NCBI GenBank assembly: GCA_023846275.1
Contig: CM043868.1
Coordinates: 20,865,755-20,929,754, forward strand
Source of the DNA: Vanilla planifolia
Lineage: Eukaryota; Streptophyta; Magnoliopsida; Asparagales; Orchidaceae
Reading direction: 5' to 3'
DNA length: 64,000 bases
Below, one piece after another: positions 52,901 through 62,239 of this stretch. The position numbers were made by a program, and so were the translations under genes. Within the stretch, counting starts at the first letter, position 1, and each line of letters starts with the position of its first letter. The notes beneath the pieces were generated by a model. That model did not search any database. It worked only from the letters and a program-made list of their open reading frames with translations, and was not told the origin of the DNA.

Positions 52901-52993
52901 ATTTTTTTTTAGAGTTACTAGTTAAACATATAATTTTTTTCTTTGTTTTCAGAGTTTGAAACCAAGGAAGCTTGTGAACGGGCATACTTCAAG
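31834..52993 (+). CDS. CYP59: Nuclear cyclophilin-RRM protein, CYP59/PPIL4 type (3' end outside window)
   Basis: Eleven exons with GT-AG introns give one uninterrupted frame of 304 residues: 31834-31931, 34210-34314, 34784-34901, 35506-35556, 35634-35731, 44550-44649, 48458-48577, 48663-48740, 48855-48901, 49001-49056 and 52953-52993. Residues 1-164 form the cyclophilin domain ([18 protein letters not shown] at the start, YYNGCLFH at 36-43, [10 protein letters not shown] at 118-127). Residues 165-240 form the linker (SWVPMDE), and 244-304 most of an RRM with RNP2 LFVCKL (246-251) and RNP1 [10 protein letters not shown] (283-292). The start has A at -3. CYP59 is a nuclear protein known to bind SR splicing factors, the RNA polymerase II tail and RNA. 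The remaining RRM end, zinc knuckle and charged tail should lie beyond the right edge. The loop after the catalytic core ([11 protein letters not shown]) seems two residues longer than in the Arabidopsis protein as I remember it. Confidence 0.94.
31932..34209 (+). other. Intron 1 (2.3 kb)
   Basis: A 2,278-bp intron with donor GTACTT and acceptor TGCAG|G. It contains a 180-bp tandem duplication (listed separately) and otherwise T-rich intron sequence. A 139-codon open frame at 32,947-33,366 has no recognisable homology and was not called. Confidence 0.9.
33275..33630. repeat. Tandem duplication, about 180 bp, in intron 1
   Basis: The units start TTAGTTTCA at 33,275 and 33,455. They share segments such as GAAGCAATATGTAAAATGC and GGATGGAATAGT, with moderate divergence. 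Confidence 0.88.
34210..34314 (+). CDS. CYP59: Exon 2, residues 33-67 plus two bases
   Basis: Acceptor TGCAG|G, donor AA|GTCAGC. It encodes [20 protein letters not shown] and the Gly/Thr-rich loop [10 protein letters not shown]. At the position of the catalytic Arg of classical cyclophilins (Arg55 of human CypA) this protein has Thr44, as I believe other PPIL4-type proteins lack it too. Confidence 0.95.
34315..34783 (+). other. Intron 2 (469 bp)
   Basis: Ordinary T-rich plant intron. I see nothing else in it. Confidence 0.9.
34784..34901 (+). CDS. CYP59: Exon 3, residues 68-107
   Basis: Acceptor TACAG|G, donor CAG|GTACTT. It encodes [20 protein letters not shown] and the [16 protein letters not shown] strand that precedes the active-site loop. 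Confidence 0.95.
34902..35505 (+). other. Intron 3 (604 bp)
   Basis: T-rich intron. It contains short open frames that read through from exon 3 and are not genes. Confidence 0.9.
35506..35556 (+). CDS. CYP59: Exon 4, residues 108-124
   Basis: A 51-bp exon, acceptor ACCAG|T, donor ACA|GTAAGC. It encodes [17 protein letters not shown]. It carries Tyr118 at the position of the cyclosporin-contact Trp (Trp121 of CypA) and retains the His of the GKH motif. Confidence 0.94.
35634..35731 (+). CDS. CYP59: Exon 5, residues 125-156 plus two bases
   Basis: Acceptor CTAG|G after a 77-bp intron, donor CAG|GTAAGT. It encodes [14 protein letters not shown] through [13 protein letters not shown]. The extra Lys-Glu-Ser-type loop lies here. 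Confidence 0.94.
36340..40080 (+). mobile_element. Ty1/copia gag-pol fossil in intron 5, sense orientation
   Basis: Left to right there is a gag-like stretch (about 36,350-36,900) and a Lys-rich knuckle/protease region (about 36,900-37,300) with [11 protein letters not shown] and VLHAPEIR-type motifs as in TNT1-like elements. A pre-integrase region follows (about 37,500-37,760), with the phrase RLVKGGLL. The RT end and RNase H lie at about 39,180-40,070 ([34 protein letters not shown]-like). No LTRs were found. It is much broken and old. Confidence 0.75.
37983..38384. repeat. 201-bp tandem duplication inside the copia fossil
   Basis: The units begin TGGTCCAA at 37,983 and 38,184 and are almost identical over their full length (one visible difference). 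The duplication is therefore far younger than the surrounding fossil. Confidence 0.95.
40081..40799. other. Intron 5 spacer
   Basis: No domain recognised. It lies between the end of the copia pol fossil and a tandem duplication, and may include remains of an LTR. Confidence 0.5.
40800..41265. repeat. Diverged tandem duplication, period 239 bp
   Basis: The units start AAGGATCTCTCT at 40,800 and 41,039. They share GGAATGATTTCCTA, TATAGTTTTTGAAAA and CACTTGATCCCAATGT. Such repeats are common in plant LTRs. They lie just beyond a minus-strand gypsy-like fragment, so they may belong to its 3' LTR. Confidence 0.85.
41380..42186 (-). mobile_element. Antisense gypsy-like gag/protease fragment with primer-binding site
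   Basis: On the minus strand a tRNA-iMet-type primer-binding site (TGGTATCAAAGC, 42,186 down to 42,175) is followed by decayed coding sequence. A segment at 41,605-41,381 begins [20 protein letters not shown] and resembles the protease region of some plant Ty3/gypsy polyproteins, as I remember them. The family assignment is tentative. It has several breaks and no function. Confidence 0.45.
42187..44549. other. Intron 5 right part, unidentified
   Basis: The left portion would hold the 5' LTR of the antisense gypsy-like fragment, but no partner LTR was recognised. Around 43,330-43,820 four overlapping open frames of 62-72 codons lie on both strands in DNA of more even composition than the rest of the intron. 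No family is recognised. It could be a captured gene fragment or a decayed transposon. Confidence 0.4.
44550..44649 (+). CDS. CYP59: Exon 6, residues 157-190
   Basis: Acceptor CAACAG|A, donor GAG|GTAATG. It encodes [20 protein letters not shown] and [12 protein letters not shown], the conserved stretch closing the cyclophilin domain and starting the linker. Confidence 0.94.
44650..48457 (+). other. Intron 6 (3.8 kb)
   Basis: No retroelement domain was recognised, although its length suggests old insertions. A (GA)n run lies at 45,531-45,549. An 80-codon open frame at 47,334-47,576 and a 79-codon frame on the other strand at 46,745-46,984 have no known relatives and were not called. Confidence 0.85.
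45531..45549. repeat. (GA)n microsatellite
   Basis: A short GA run inside intron 6. Confidence 0.85.
48458..48577 (+). CDS. CYP59: Exon 7, residues 191-230
   Basis: Acceptor CTTAG|G, donor AGT|GTATGA. It encodes the linker with [20 protein letters not shown], conserved in plant PPIL4-type proteins. Confidence 0.94.
48663..48740 (+). CDS. CYP59: Exon 8, residues 231-256
   Basis: Acceptor TTCAG|A, donor CAA|GTCGGT. The donor is weak after GT, but the frame and homology fix it. It encodes [20 protein letters not shown], including RNP2 of the RRM. Confidence 0.93.
48855..48901 (+). CDS. CYP59: Exon 9, residues 257-271 plus two bases
   Basis: Acceptor TGCAG|G, donor TC|GTGAGT. It encodes [15 protein letters not shown], the first RRM helix and second strand. 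Confidence 0.93.
49001..49056 (+). CDS. CYP59: Exon 10, residues 272-290 plus one base
   Basis: Acceptor TTACAG|A, donor AG|GTAAAA. It encodes [19 protein letters not shown], containing RNP1. Confidence 0.93.
50188..52086 (+). mobile_element. Compact LTR element with almost no interior, in intron 10
   Basis: Two copies of one LTR, about 610 bp (50,188-50,801) and about 725 bp (51,362-52,086), start TGTTTGGATATA and TGTTGAGATATA. They share AAGATATAAT, ATAACAAAG/GCAACAAAG, TTTTCTTGATTA and GTAAATCTTG. Between them lie only about 560 bp. A degenerate primer-binding site (TAGTATTAGAGTCATGA near 50,804) follows the left LTR, and a purine-rich tract (AAGGGAGTGAAG, ending 51,361) precedes the right LTR. 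The short interior has traces of gag-like coding only. It is either a non-autonomous TRIM-like element or an internally deleted copy. The LTRs have diverged noticeably, so it is not recent. The outer right end is approximate. Confidence 0.75.
52421..52633. repeat. 107-bp tandem duplication in intron 10
   Basis: The units begin TAGTTCAA at 52,421 and 52,528. They share AGAAGTTATCAGCTATAAA-like and CACACCTACTCCATAGACGT segments and differ at only a few positions. Confidence 0.94.
52953..52993 (+). CDS. CYP59: Exon 11, residues 291-304
   Basis: Acceptor TTTTCAG|A, donor AAG|GTATTT. It encodes [14 protein letters not shown], the second helix of the RRM. The next conserved block (MDNALIDDRRIHVDFSQS in Arabidopsis, from memory) was looked for and not found before the right edge. 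Confidence 0.93.
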
Positions 52994-53289
52994 GTATTTT
53001 TTATACTCTTTTTTAGTTTCCTTTCCTTTATAGTCAATTTCACATTTTTTTTGTGGCATTCTGATGATTGTTTCTTAATTCCCCATCTTCATCTTTTTCT
53101 TCCTTGTGTCTCTTTATTTTGTGCGTGATATGTATTTGAATGCATCACCATGTGGGCTTGTGCTTTTGTTGTTCACATTGTTGTTTGCCATCTTAAGGTT
53201 TCTTTGAAAGGGGAGATTTGATGAGTTTTAATTGTTGGGTTTGGTTGTCTTCTTCTCCTAAAATTGTTTTAACAACAATATTTTAGCAG

Positions 53290-53883
53290 TTTCATAATCC
53301 AGTCATAAGGACTTTCTGGAAAGAACTTTCCCAACTTCCAAATAACTTAGTTTGAGTTCCTTCACAGTTTTAAGGATCAACTTATATTGATCCATATTCC
53401 GGATTGGTTTCAGCAATACCTTTCCAAATCTGTTATTTTTCTGTTGGCTGCAATTTTTCATATGCCTCAACTGAAAATTGGTGAGTTTTTTGAATTTTTC
53501 TTGAAACTCAGCCAAATCTAGACAAAACTCCTTGTTAGGTACAGAGAAAGCTTTATCTTTTGAAATGATGTGTAAAACAAATTATGGTGTATAAGGCAAA
53601 AGCAAATAAGAGAAATTTTGAGTTCTGGAAACTAATTAAAAGTCGCAAATTGAGTTTGTTTTTTGATGCAAACATGGACTGTTTGATTTTCAATGCAGCA
53701 ATAATCATATCCTTTTTCTTTAGACTGCCATCGTTTAAGTCCATTAGCACAATCAAATCTTTGCTTAAGTTCCAAAGATTTCCAATAAATGCTCTATTTC
53801 TTCATTTTCTGCCAGTACACTTTTTTTGCATGCAACCACACCAACACCACACATTTTGTTTGCAAACACATCTTTGGCAGTGA
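53290..53883 (-). other. Unidentified coding-like patch
   Basis: On the minus strand, two consecutive open frames (53,756-53,553 and 53,515-53,303) have even, charged amino-acid composition (for example NFQLRHMKNCSQQKNNRFGK). The + strand also has a 99-codon frame. I recognise no domain. It may be a captured exon, a decayed transposon, or chance. Confidence 0.3.
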
Positions 53884-56060
53884 TGTAAAGCGTCCCCACT
53901 CAGCACCGAGGAGACGACATTATGATCTATGTTTGTAGGCATAAATCAGATTTGATACATTTTGTACTTAGTTATCTTTTTATTTGGATTTTATTTTTGC
54001 ATTAAGTTTTTGTCATATTATTTTATTGTGCATGGGAATATTTGTTGATTTTCTTATATTTGTTATACGTAAGCATGTGTTCACTATTAGGTTGTATGGT
54101 AGGTTAATTATTTTGGAAGTGTTGGCTTGAGTCTTGAAGGTATGAATGTCCAAGAAATGTCTTGTATTTGTTATGGGTGGGATGTGTTAGGGCCCCATCT
54201 CATCATATTCATAGTAAGTAATATAATTAGAGATTAAATGCAATTAAAACAATAATGAGGACACAAAATCTTAGGTGATGACTTAATGATAAGGCAATTG
54301 TTTTCTAAATTCTAACCAAATAAAACTGTAAAAGTAAACGTAAATGTCAGCATAACAAAACATTCTAATATAGAAACAAGTACAATACTAAAATCGTCAT
54401 GTCATCAACATGCAATATAAACAAAATTCTTCTCTTCCACATCTTAGGAGTTTAGTCCATTCCCATAGCATTGAAACCCCCAACCTTTAGTGTAATAGAT
54501 GCAAGACTTGTCATATAATACTATGTGAGATTTTATAGATCTCAATAGATAAATCAAATAAGTTTACTAAATATGAAAATATATTATAAAAAAACTACTT
54601 GATAGTAAATTATATCAAAAGCCAAACCATAAGTCATGCATATTACATGAGAAAATTATACGTTAGTTTTTTAAATTTTCAATTTCCAATATTTCATGTT
54701 ATTAACGGGCTTAGTTCTCTTTGAATCATTATCTTTTTCGGATTCAAATCATTATTATATCCATCAATGACCTCCTACCGATATCTATCCATAATAAATT
54801 AATATAAAACGTTAGACAAGTATGGACCGATGACTTATAACTCACAATCCGTTGTGGGGTCTAGTGCCAGGCAGGTATGGTCCAAAGATTGATATTTTAC
54901 GATATATCGTGGGGCCTTGTATGTTCATATATATCATGAGATCATGGAGCACATATACATTTGACAGGTATGATTCAAAGGTCAATACCTTGTAGTTTAT
55001 TGTGGGGTTTAGTGTTTATGATAATTTTTCCAAGAATTTATTTTTTATTTTTAATTTTTATATGTTCCAATCTTGTCATCATACAAATAAAGTTGTCATT
55101 TTTAAAGCCAATATAGATTCCATTCTTTTATCATTATTGTTTATGTTATCATGTGATAGATAAAGTCATAAAGCAAGTAAAACCGTGTAACAAGTCATGT
55201 AATAGATAAAATCATGTGACAAGAAATTATGTAAACAAAACATAAGACTATCAACTTAATAGCATAGAATGCAATGCAATAAAAGACTAAGTAAAATATA
55301 TAAACTGTATTATGTTACATCACAGGTTTTCAAATTTATCTATTTGAATCTGATGATAGAAAGTTTTTTTTTTCAACCTCTAGTATTCTCAAATTTTTAT
55401 AATAAAATATATATACATTATTAAGTAATTAATTTATTATTAAATATGTAATATTTATCTATTCAATCACTCTATTCCTTGCCAATTATTGTACTATTTA
55501 TTAATACTTATCTTCATAAGTTTTTCTAAACTCTTTGTGTTTATCCATCTTAATATTTTTTTTAATTTTGCCTCTGTATTATATTTCAATATTTTATTAT
55601 TATTTTCTCATATTACAATTTCATTGTATATTTGTGTTTATTTATATTTTTATTCTATTTATTTAAAGTTTTTCTTTTCCATTTTTTACTTGACTTTTTC
55701 CTTTTTTCATTTTCCTTTAATTTATCTCTTATGTATTATATGATTATTTTATTAAAATCTATTAGATTTATATTTTTATTAATTTTTTATTCTTATTTTT
55801 ATTTTATATTCTTAAATTCTCCCTTCTTTGCCATAATTTATTATGATTATTTTAATTTTATTATGGATATTATTTTATTGTATTAGATTTTTATCATATA
55901 TTTACTCTTTTATTTATTTCTTTGTATTTAATTTAATTTTATTTTTTATTTTCTTGTATTTTATATAATTTACTAATCTTGTTTTTTATTTTAATTTCAT
56001 TTTTATATTTTTATTTTATTTTCTTTTTTATTATATTTATTTAATTATTAACGAATGTTT
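53884..56060. mobile_element. LTR-like repeat debris and T-rich tract
   Basis: A more GC-rich start (ACTCAGCACCGAGGAGACGA near 53,896) is followed by AT-rich DNA. A degenerate repeat built on GGTATGGTCCAAAGATTGAT and GTGGGG(T/C)CTAGTG occurs three times between 54,821 and 55,020. A strongly T-rich strand-biased tract runs from 55,480 to 56,050. This make-up is common in gypsy LTRs, but no paired copy was found. Confidence 0.4.
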
Positions 56061-57369
56061 CTCTCTTCTCCGCTTTCTTGGTTTTTTCTCTCCACCTTTT
56101 GCACTGACTGATCGGTGAAGCTGAACCGATCGACATGAAAATTTCTTTGGATTGACAGTTGCTGTGGGTCTCATGCACATATTTGGATCAGTCCAACCTT
56201 TTGATTAAACTTGGCAAGGTCCAATACTAATTTAATTATGTCGTGAATTGAATAGGCTACTTCTGGCATTTTCTCTTCATTTTTCTTTCCTATATTCTTC
56301 TTGCTTGACTATCAACTTTCTCTATAAGCTATTTTGACTCTCTCGCAATGGAACCTTGTTCTTTCCAGGCGTAGCAGCTTAAGGGCTTGTTTATGTAATA
56401 TCGTAAAACGAGATGTACATTGTCAACGACACTGGACTCATGAACCAGAGTACTTCCTTCTTAACAGAACCCTTTGTTTGCGAAACAAGGAATCTTAAGC
56501 TCATAGCAACTCTAATGGCAAGGTAATGTCTTCCTAGGCAATCTCCTCGGCTCACTTCCTCCTAACGGTTCTCGATAACACTTCTTAGCTCCTTAATGAC
56601 ATCGCCTCACTCGAACTCTAGGCAACACCCCGCGCTTAAAGACTTGAACTCATGCCGTAATTGCATAAGTGTGAGTAGTTGCCATTATTAGCAATAATCA
56701 GCGAGATTAGGAAAAGAAAATGCGTGCATGCGATCGGATCATGGGTGTGCGTAAATTATTTTGTTGATTAACCATCATCGTTTAGTTTGTTTTTATGCAC
56801 ACACGCACGCATATGTAAGGCAATAATAGTAGTTGGAAAGCGCTTTTGTTGTCGCGCCAAACATCCATTTATAATCAGTGGAAACTTTAATTCCAGAATT
56901 TACAATATGGCCCCTGACAATTTTTTAATTACAAATCGGCCCTCTGCCCAAGCCAAGTCTTTTACGCCAGAATTCTCAAAATTACAAACCTATCTTAGCG
57001 TAGTCATCGTTTTTATAATTACATATTTACTTTCTATTTATCATGTTAGACTTAAGTTGAAATTTGCAAAATTACTAATCAACTCTAAACATAATTTTGA
57101 AAATCACTATTATATCTAAATATTGAAATTTTCATAATTAATTCTTTTGGTTTTCAAAAATTGTTAACTCAATATAGTTAAGCTCATCTAATAAAATTAT
57201 TTTTATTGATTTGTTTAAATAATATTTTTGGCTATATTTGAAATTATGACACTCAATGTTTTATCATTATTTTTTTTTACTTATAAAAATATAATTTGAT
57301 TTGATTTGATTACATCTAAATATACTTGATCAGAATTTCTTGGCTTGATTCTAAGGTTTCTGTCATTTT
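56061..57369. other. Intron 11 spacer of mixed composition
   Basis: Positions 56,380-56,660 are comparatively GC-rich, with no recognised domain. A 110-codon open frame at 56,787-57,119 has no known relatives and mixed Lys/Phe-rich content, and is not called as a gene. Confidence 0.45.
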
Positions 57370-58898
57370 GTTCAGGATCAAGAGAGTTGTTATAGGATCT
57401 ACACTGTTATGTTGTACAATAAGTTACATATCATGAACATGTTTGCTCAGGTTTTGGACCAAATAGACTCGTTAGACAAGCCTTTAGCCCATGAGGAGCA
57501 TGCCTGTTGCTCTGTGTGTGCCCAAATACCTGTTGCACGAGTGTGCTCGGTGCCCACTCGCTTCTACTGCATGCATGCACTTGCATGCCCAGTTACTTAG
57601 CATTGGCATCACCATAGATGTGCCCGTGCCTATTGTCCTCGCACGTCTAAGTGCACGTTGAGCTTGCTTCTGTTGTTGCTGACATCTGCATACCCGTTAC
57701 AACCTGTGCCCATTGTTTTACCTATAAAATCATTGAACACGTGCTAGGAAAGCTATTTGGGTGCGTGGCCTGATTTGTTTGTGCACATGAATAGTAAACT
57801 TGTAGGAAAATGTGGTTTTGTGGGCTTACCCTTGGGGAATTGTTTAGGAAGGCCAGAAAGATGCATGATATGCTGTAGAAGGGGATTTTGAGATAGATTT
57901 GGAGATCTTTAGCAGATATGGCATTTCTATAAAAAACGATTTGAGAGATTAGTGTTATTAGGGTTGAATTCTAGCACAATTAGTCGATAGCAACATCATC
58001 GGGATAGAGGTATTGTCTAATGACAAGTATGCTACAAGCTATTAGCTTATGAGTCATTGTGTTCTTTTTCATTTCTTTTTTTTGTCATTTCCCTTGTTCT
58101 TTTGTATTGTCTTGGTTTTATGTGAATATATTTTCCATACGTACCATTCGCATTTATTTATTAGCATATCTTGTTATAATAAATTAATTTATTAGTTCTC
58201 TTTTGCTTATGCATTTGAGAATTTTTTTCACATATGCTTAAGAATTAATTCTCTTAAGAAAACTTGTATAGAAAGATCTTTTATAAGTTCTAGTATCTAT
58301 CTTAACTTTTTCATTATCCTTTTGGGAATAGTTGTTATTTTTTATGAAATTTGTCTCTACTTTATATTTTGCATAATTTAATTAAGATCCTTAGGCTTTT
58401 ATAATTTGTTCGTCACATTTGAAATGAAAAATTGGGGTGATTTGAATATTTTCTTGTGCATTACAAATATCTTACAATAGAAACAAATTCTTGTATCAGT
58501 CGTTTAGAAATCAAGTCAAATTTTTTTCTTTTAAAAAAACTTTATTTTTTAAAATCTATCTTAAATTAATCTAAAATTAAGTTAAATTGGTTAATTTAAA
58601 ATTTTAATTATTTATGATTAAAAAGATAATTAATTGTAAATCTAAAATAAGTAAATCTAAAATAAGTAAATCTAATTATTAAATCAAATAAACTTAAACT
58701 AATTTTAGGGAAAACCAGCTAATTAAAAAATACATATAAATATTTATTTAATATTACTTAGTTAAGTTAAATTGAAATCAACCAACTCATAAAATATAAT
58801 TAATAAAAGAATATTAAAATAAATGAACATTATCTTTAACTTGAAGTATGTCAAGTTGATAGATTTAAGTTCAATTATGGATTTCCATGATATATTAA
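57370..58898 (+). repeat. 5' LTR of the intron 11 gypsy element
   Basis: The homologous block with the 3' LTR is clear from about 57,750 to 58,290 (partner 63,500-64,000). The right end is fixed by the primer-binding site; the left end is approximate. The part before 57,750 has repeated TGCCC, GCATG and CCCATTG words. Confidence 0.6.
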
Positions 58899-59099
58899 TT
58901 GGTATTAGAGTCTTAGGTTTCATTTTCGGTTCATTGGTTGGCTATGGGTTGATTGAACAACAAAAAGTTCTCGTTGGACTTCAAAAAAAAAATAAAAGGT
59001 TTATTTTATATAAGCCAATAAGAAAATTGGGGAGTTACGAGAACATGTTTGTGTCATAACTACTAGGAGAGATGTCCTCACCAGACTTGGCAGCATCGT

Positions 59100-60780
59100 G
59101 GTTTAGAAAGGGATGGAGGGTAAATTGCAAAAGAGGCTGCTCCACCACCTCTAGATCAAAGGTTGCTTCTTAATCCCACCCTTGACTATGAGGGTTTTCT
59201 CTATAGGAGTATGGAGTTTGCTTCCATTTAATGGGAGGAGCAACTGTTGAGGATGCAACTACCTTTATCAAGGGTTAGCACTGTGGATGAGTCATATCAG
59301 GTGTGGGATGATCTTTACCATCCATGAGTATCATGGATTCTTGCTCTGTAGCAATATGCCTCTCTTGCTCTTCAAGAGAGGCCACTCTACCACCTCCAAA
59401 TCAAAGGTTGCTTCTTAACCCCACCCTTGATGATGAGGTTTCTCTCTTTAGGAGTATGGAGTGTGCATCCATTCAATGAGGGAAGTGACTATTGAGGATG
59501 CAACCACCTTTGACAGAGGTTGGTACCTTGAGATCACTATCATTGATTTGTGAATGAGTTATATCAAGTGGGGGTGATCTTTACTATCCACGAGTATTGT
59601 GGATCCTTGCTCTACAACAATATGCCTACCCTGATGTCTCACAAGGATTCACCATGTATTGATGACCTGAGCAACATTGGGATTATCAAAGAAGAGAAGA
59701 TCAGAATCTAGATGATAAATTGGGTAAAATGTCGAGGGTCGATCCACGACCATTTGGTTGTCGCTTGGAACCAAAATTATTTGTAGATTTCTTAGTAGAT
59801 GTGGAGTGTGCATCCATTCAATGAGGGAAGTGACTATTGAGGATGCAACCACCTTTGACAGAGGTTGGTACCTTGAGATCACTATCATTGATTTGTGAAT
59901 GAGTTATATCAAGTGGGGGTGATCTTTACTATCCACGAGTATTGTGGATCCTTGCTCTACAACAATATGCCTACCCTGATGTCTCACAAGGATTCACCAT
60001 GTATTGATGACCTGAGCAACATTGGGATTATCAAAGAAGAGAAGATCAGAATCTAGATGATAAATTGGGTAAAATGTCGAGGGTCGATCCACGACCATTT
60101 GGTTGTCGCTTGGAACCAAAATTATTTGTAGATTTCTTAGTAGATGTGGAGTGTGCATCCATTCAATGAGGGAAGTGACTATTGAGGATGCAACCACCTT
60201 TGACAGAGGTTGGTACCTTGAGATCACTATCATTGATTTGTTAATGAGTTATAACAAGTGGGGGTGACATATACTATCCACGAGTATTGTGGATACTTGC
60301 TCTGCAGCAGCATGCCTACCCTGATGTCTCACGAGGATTCACCATGTATTGATGACCTGAGCAAGAATAGGATTATCAAAGAAGAGAAGTTCAGATTCTT
60401 GATGATAAATTGGTTAAAAGGGCGAAGGTCGATCCACGACCATTTGATTGTCGCTTGGAACCAAAATTATTTGTAGATTTCTTAGTAGATGTGGACCAGT
60501 ACCTTGATTGGTAGGCCATTTCTAATGACTGGAGGCTGCAATTTGTCCATATGAAATTGATAGGGTATGCTAAGAATTTTTGGGTAAATAAAAAAAAGCA
60601 ATTTATGTGATCTGGATAACCCATTGTTATGAATTGGGAGATGAAATATTTCGAAGTTAATTGCCTTCCAACTTACCAGGATCACCTGCTTGGTAAGTTG
60701 GCTACTCAACAACAAAGATCAATGAGTGCATTGAAGTCTGCTTCTACCAAAATTCTTCCTGTATTTGTGGCTAAGGTAAT
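59100..60780 (+). mobile_element. Gypsy gag fossil with internal tandem repeats
   Basis: The right part reads like a plant gypsy retrotransposon gag domain: VDQYLDW, then LIGYAKNFWVNKKKQF and LPTYQDHLLGKLATQQQRSM. The preceding repeat unit carries the upstream gag phrase SRVDPRPFGCRLEPKLFVDF. The match to this family is by recognition. The element is not functional. Confidence 0.65.
59457..60491. repeat. Three tandem units of 345 bp within gypsy gag
   Basis: The units start TGGAGTGTGCATCC at 59,457, 59,802 and 60,147. The first two are virtually identical and the third diverges in its second half. An older, partial unit of about 249 bp period lies just upstream (59,140-59,456; CAAAGGTTGCTTCTTAA repeated at 59,153 and 59,403). 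Confidence 0.96.
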
Positions 60781-60789
60781 ATGCATTTG

Positions 60790-62210
60790 ACTGAATTTTA
60801 CGATATTATTATAGCTATCTAATTGCAGCCTTTCTAAATCCCTTGCTGCTCTGCCTTGCAGTAGTGTCTCCTCTAGTGGGTTTTGTGTCTAAAATAATTT
60901 ATCTGTGAACATTCTAGGGATTATCAGCCATTTCTATTAGTCTTTCAAAAGAATGTGGGTGGTCTAACTTCCAATAATTAAACATGTTTTTCACAGTCTG
61001 TCCTAAAGAATTTTCTATAAAACTAATGATCACTGAATTTTTCATCATATTTACTAATTTTTCCATTGCATTGATTGCATCAGATTATCACTAATCTATC
61101 AATTCAGGCCATTTATGGTGGTGTATTGGCTTAGCACTAGCATATTCCTCCTATATTTTGCTTTAGTAGTCCCTTAAGGATTTCTAAGGGATCTGATTAT
61201 CCTTTGACTCGTTGTATGTATTTTGTTTACGTGTCTTTTTGTGGATACTTAAGGGTTCTAAATGGTGGTGGGGTTGATCTTTTATCAGATCTTGAGCCAA
61301 GGAAATCAATTCTCATAGTTTGTGTAATTGTTGATCCAGAGGAACTTGCATTCATGTATAGTTCTATTTTTTTTTTCTTTAATTTGTGTAAATAACTCCT
61401 CTTTTTTTGTCTGTTTTCATTTTTAATTCTTTATACATGTCTACTGAATCCTTTTTTAGGCTTTTCCTAGGATGAGGATATGGGTATTTTTCATATCTTA
61501 ATGAGAATACAAATTCTACATCATTTAAGGTAGGAATTGCTTCAGTCTTTTTTCGAATCATAATTTGGATATTTTTCAAAAAATTCTATTCTTATTCCAA
61601 TGTCTTTTGTCTCTGGGTTGGTTGTATTGGTCTTGTAATATGTCTTTATAAAACTTAAGCATCCATTGTTATGTTCATAATAGTTTATTTTCATAAGAGC
61701 TAGAAGTGGAGCTCTGGTTATATCTAAGGTCCACTCTAACTTGGTCAACAGTTTTGAACTATATGTTTTGGCTGGTAGTGCTTTTATTCCTTGGTTTCCT
61801 AAGATAGGAATTATTTGATCATCTTTAATCATATATTTAACGTTGCTTTTATCTGTTTATCTCTACAATGTTGCTTCACAGATAAGACAAATTAGTTTAG
61901 GCACAGAACCTATTAGAGGAGATACACTCTTGCAAGATGCAGTGGCAAGGGATTAGAAAGGCTGCAATTAGATAGATATAACAATATTGTAAAAAGCTTG
62001 TTTTGCTGAACTCTTATTTTGATGTGATATATTAAAAGATTCGTTATACGATAGCTTGATTTAAGACTAGTTTGCAGTCTGATTTAAGGTGAGAGAAGTG
62101 GACGCATCAAGTTTATAGCCTTGAGTAGGCTTTCCAAGGGGCTTTTGATTTATTGCAATCCTCAATGATGAATTAGGTTGACAACTAAGGAGATTGCCGG
62201 TAAAAGAACG
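60790..62210 (-). mobile_element. Endogenous pararetrovirus fossil (Caulimoviridae-like), rearranged
   Basis: On the minus strand, 61,832-61,390 reads like a caulimovirid movement-protein region (TLDITRAPLLALMKINYY, KDIGIRIEFFEKYPNYDS). Further along, 61,020-60,795 reads like the start of the capsid domain (MFNYWKLDHPHSFERLIEMA, followed by an RGDT...RLQLD-type phrase). On the + strand, 61,873-61,990 repeats the same capsid phrase in opposite orientation (IRGDTLLQDAVARD, then GCAATTAGATAG). The two capsid pieces therefore form an inverted repeat around the movement-protein piece, a rearrangement typical of integrated pararetroviruses. The family call rests on remembered signatures. It is broken throughout and old. 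Confidence 0.55.
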
Positions 62211-62239
62211 AATTGAACATGAGTGGTGTGAGGATGGGT

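Larger units (their letters stand above)
49057..52952 (+). other. Intron 10 (3.9 kb) with a small LTR element
   Basis: Donor GTAAAA, acceptor TTTTCAG|A. The left 1.1 kb and the last 300 bp look like ordinary T-rich intron. Between them lie a compact LTR element and a 107-bp tandem repeat, listed separately. Confidence 0.9.

Noticed and set aside
55489-55886. Two 84-codon Phe/Leu/Tyr-rich frames
   Set aside because: Low-complexity translation of a T-rich tract.
56787-57119. 110-codon open frame in intron 11
   Set aside because: No homology recognised, AT-rich second half, no splice or start support.
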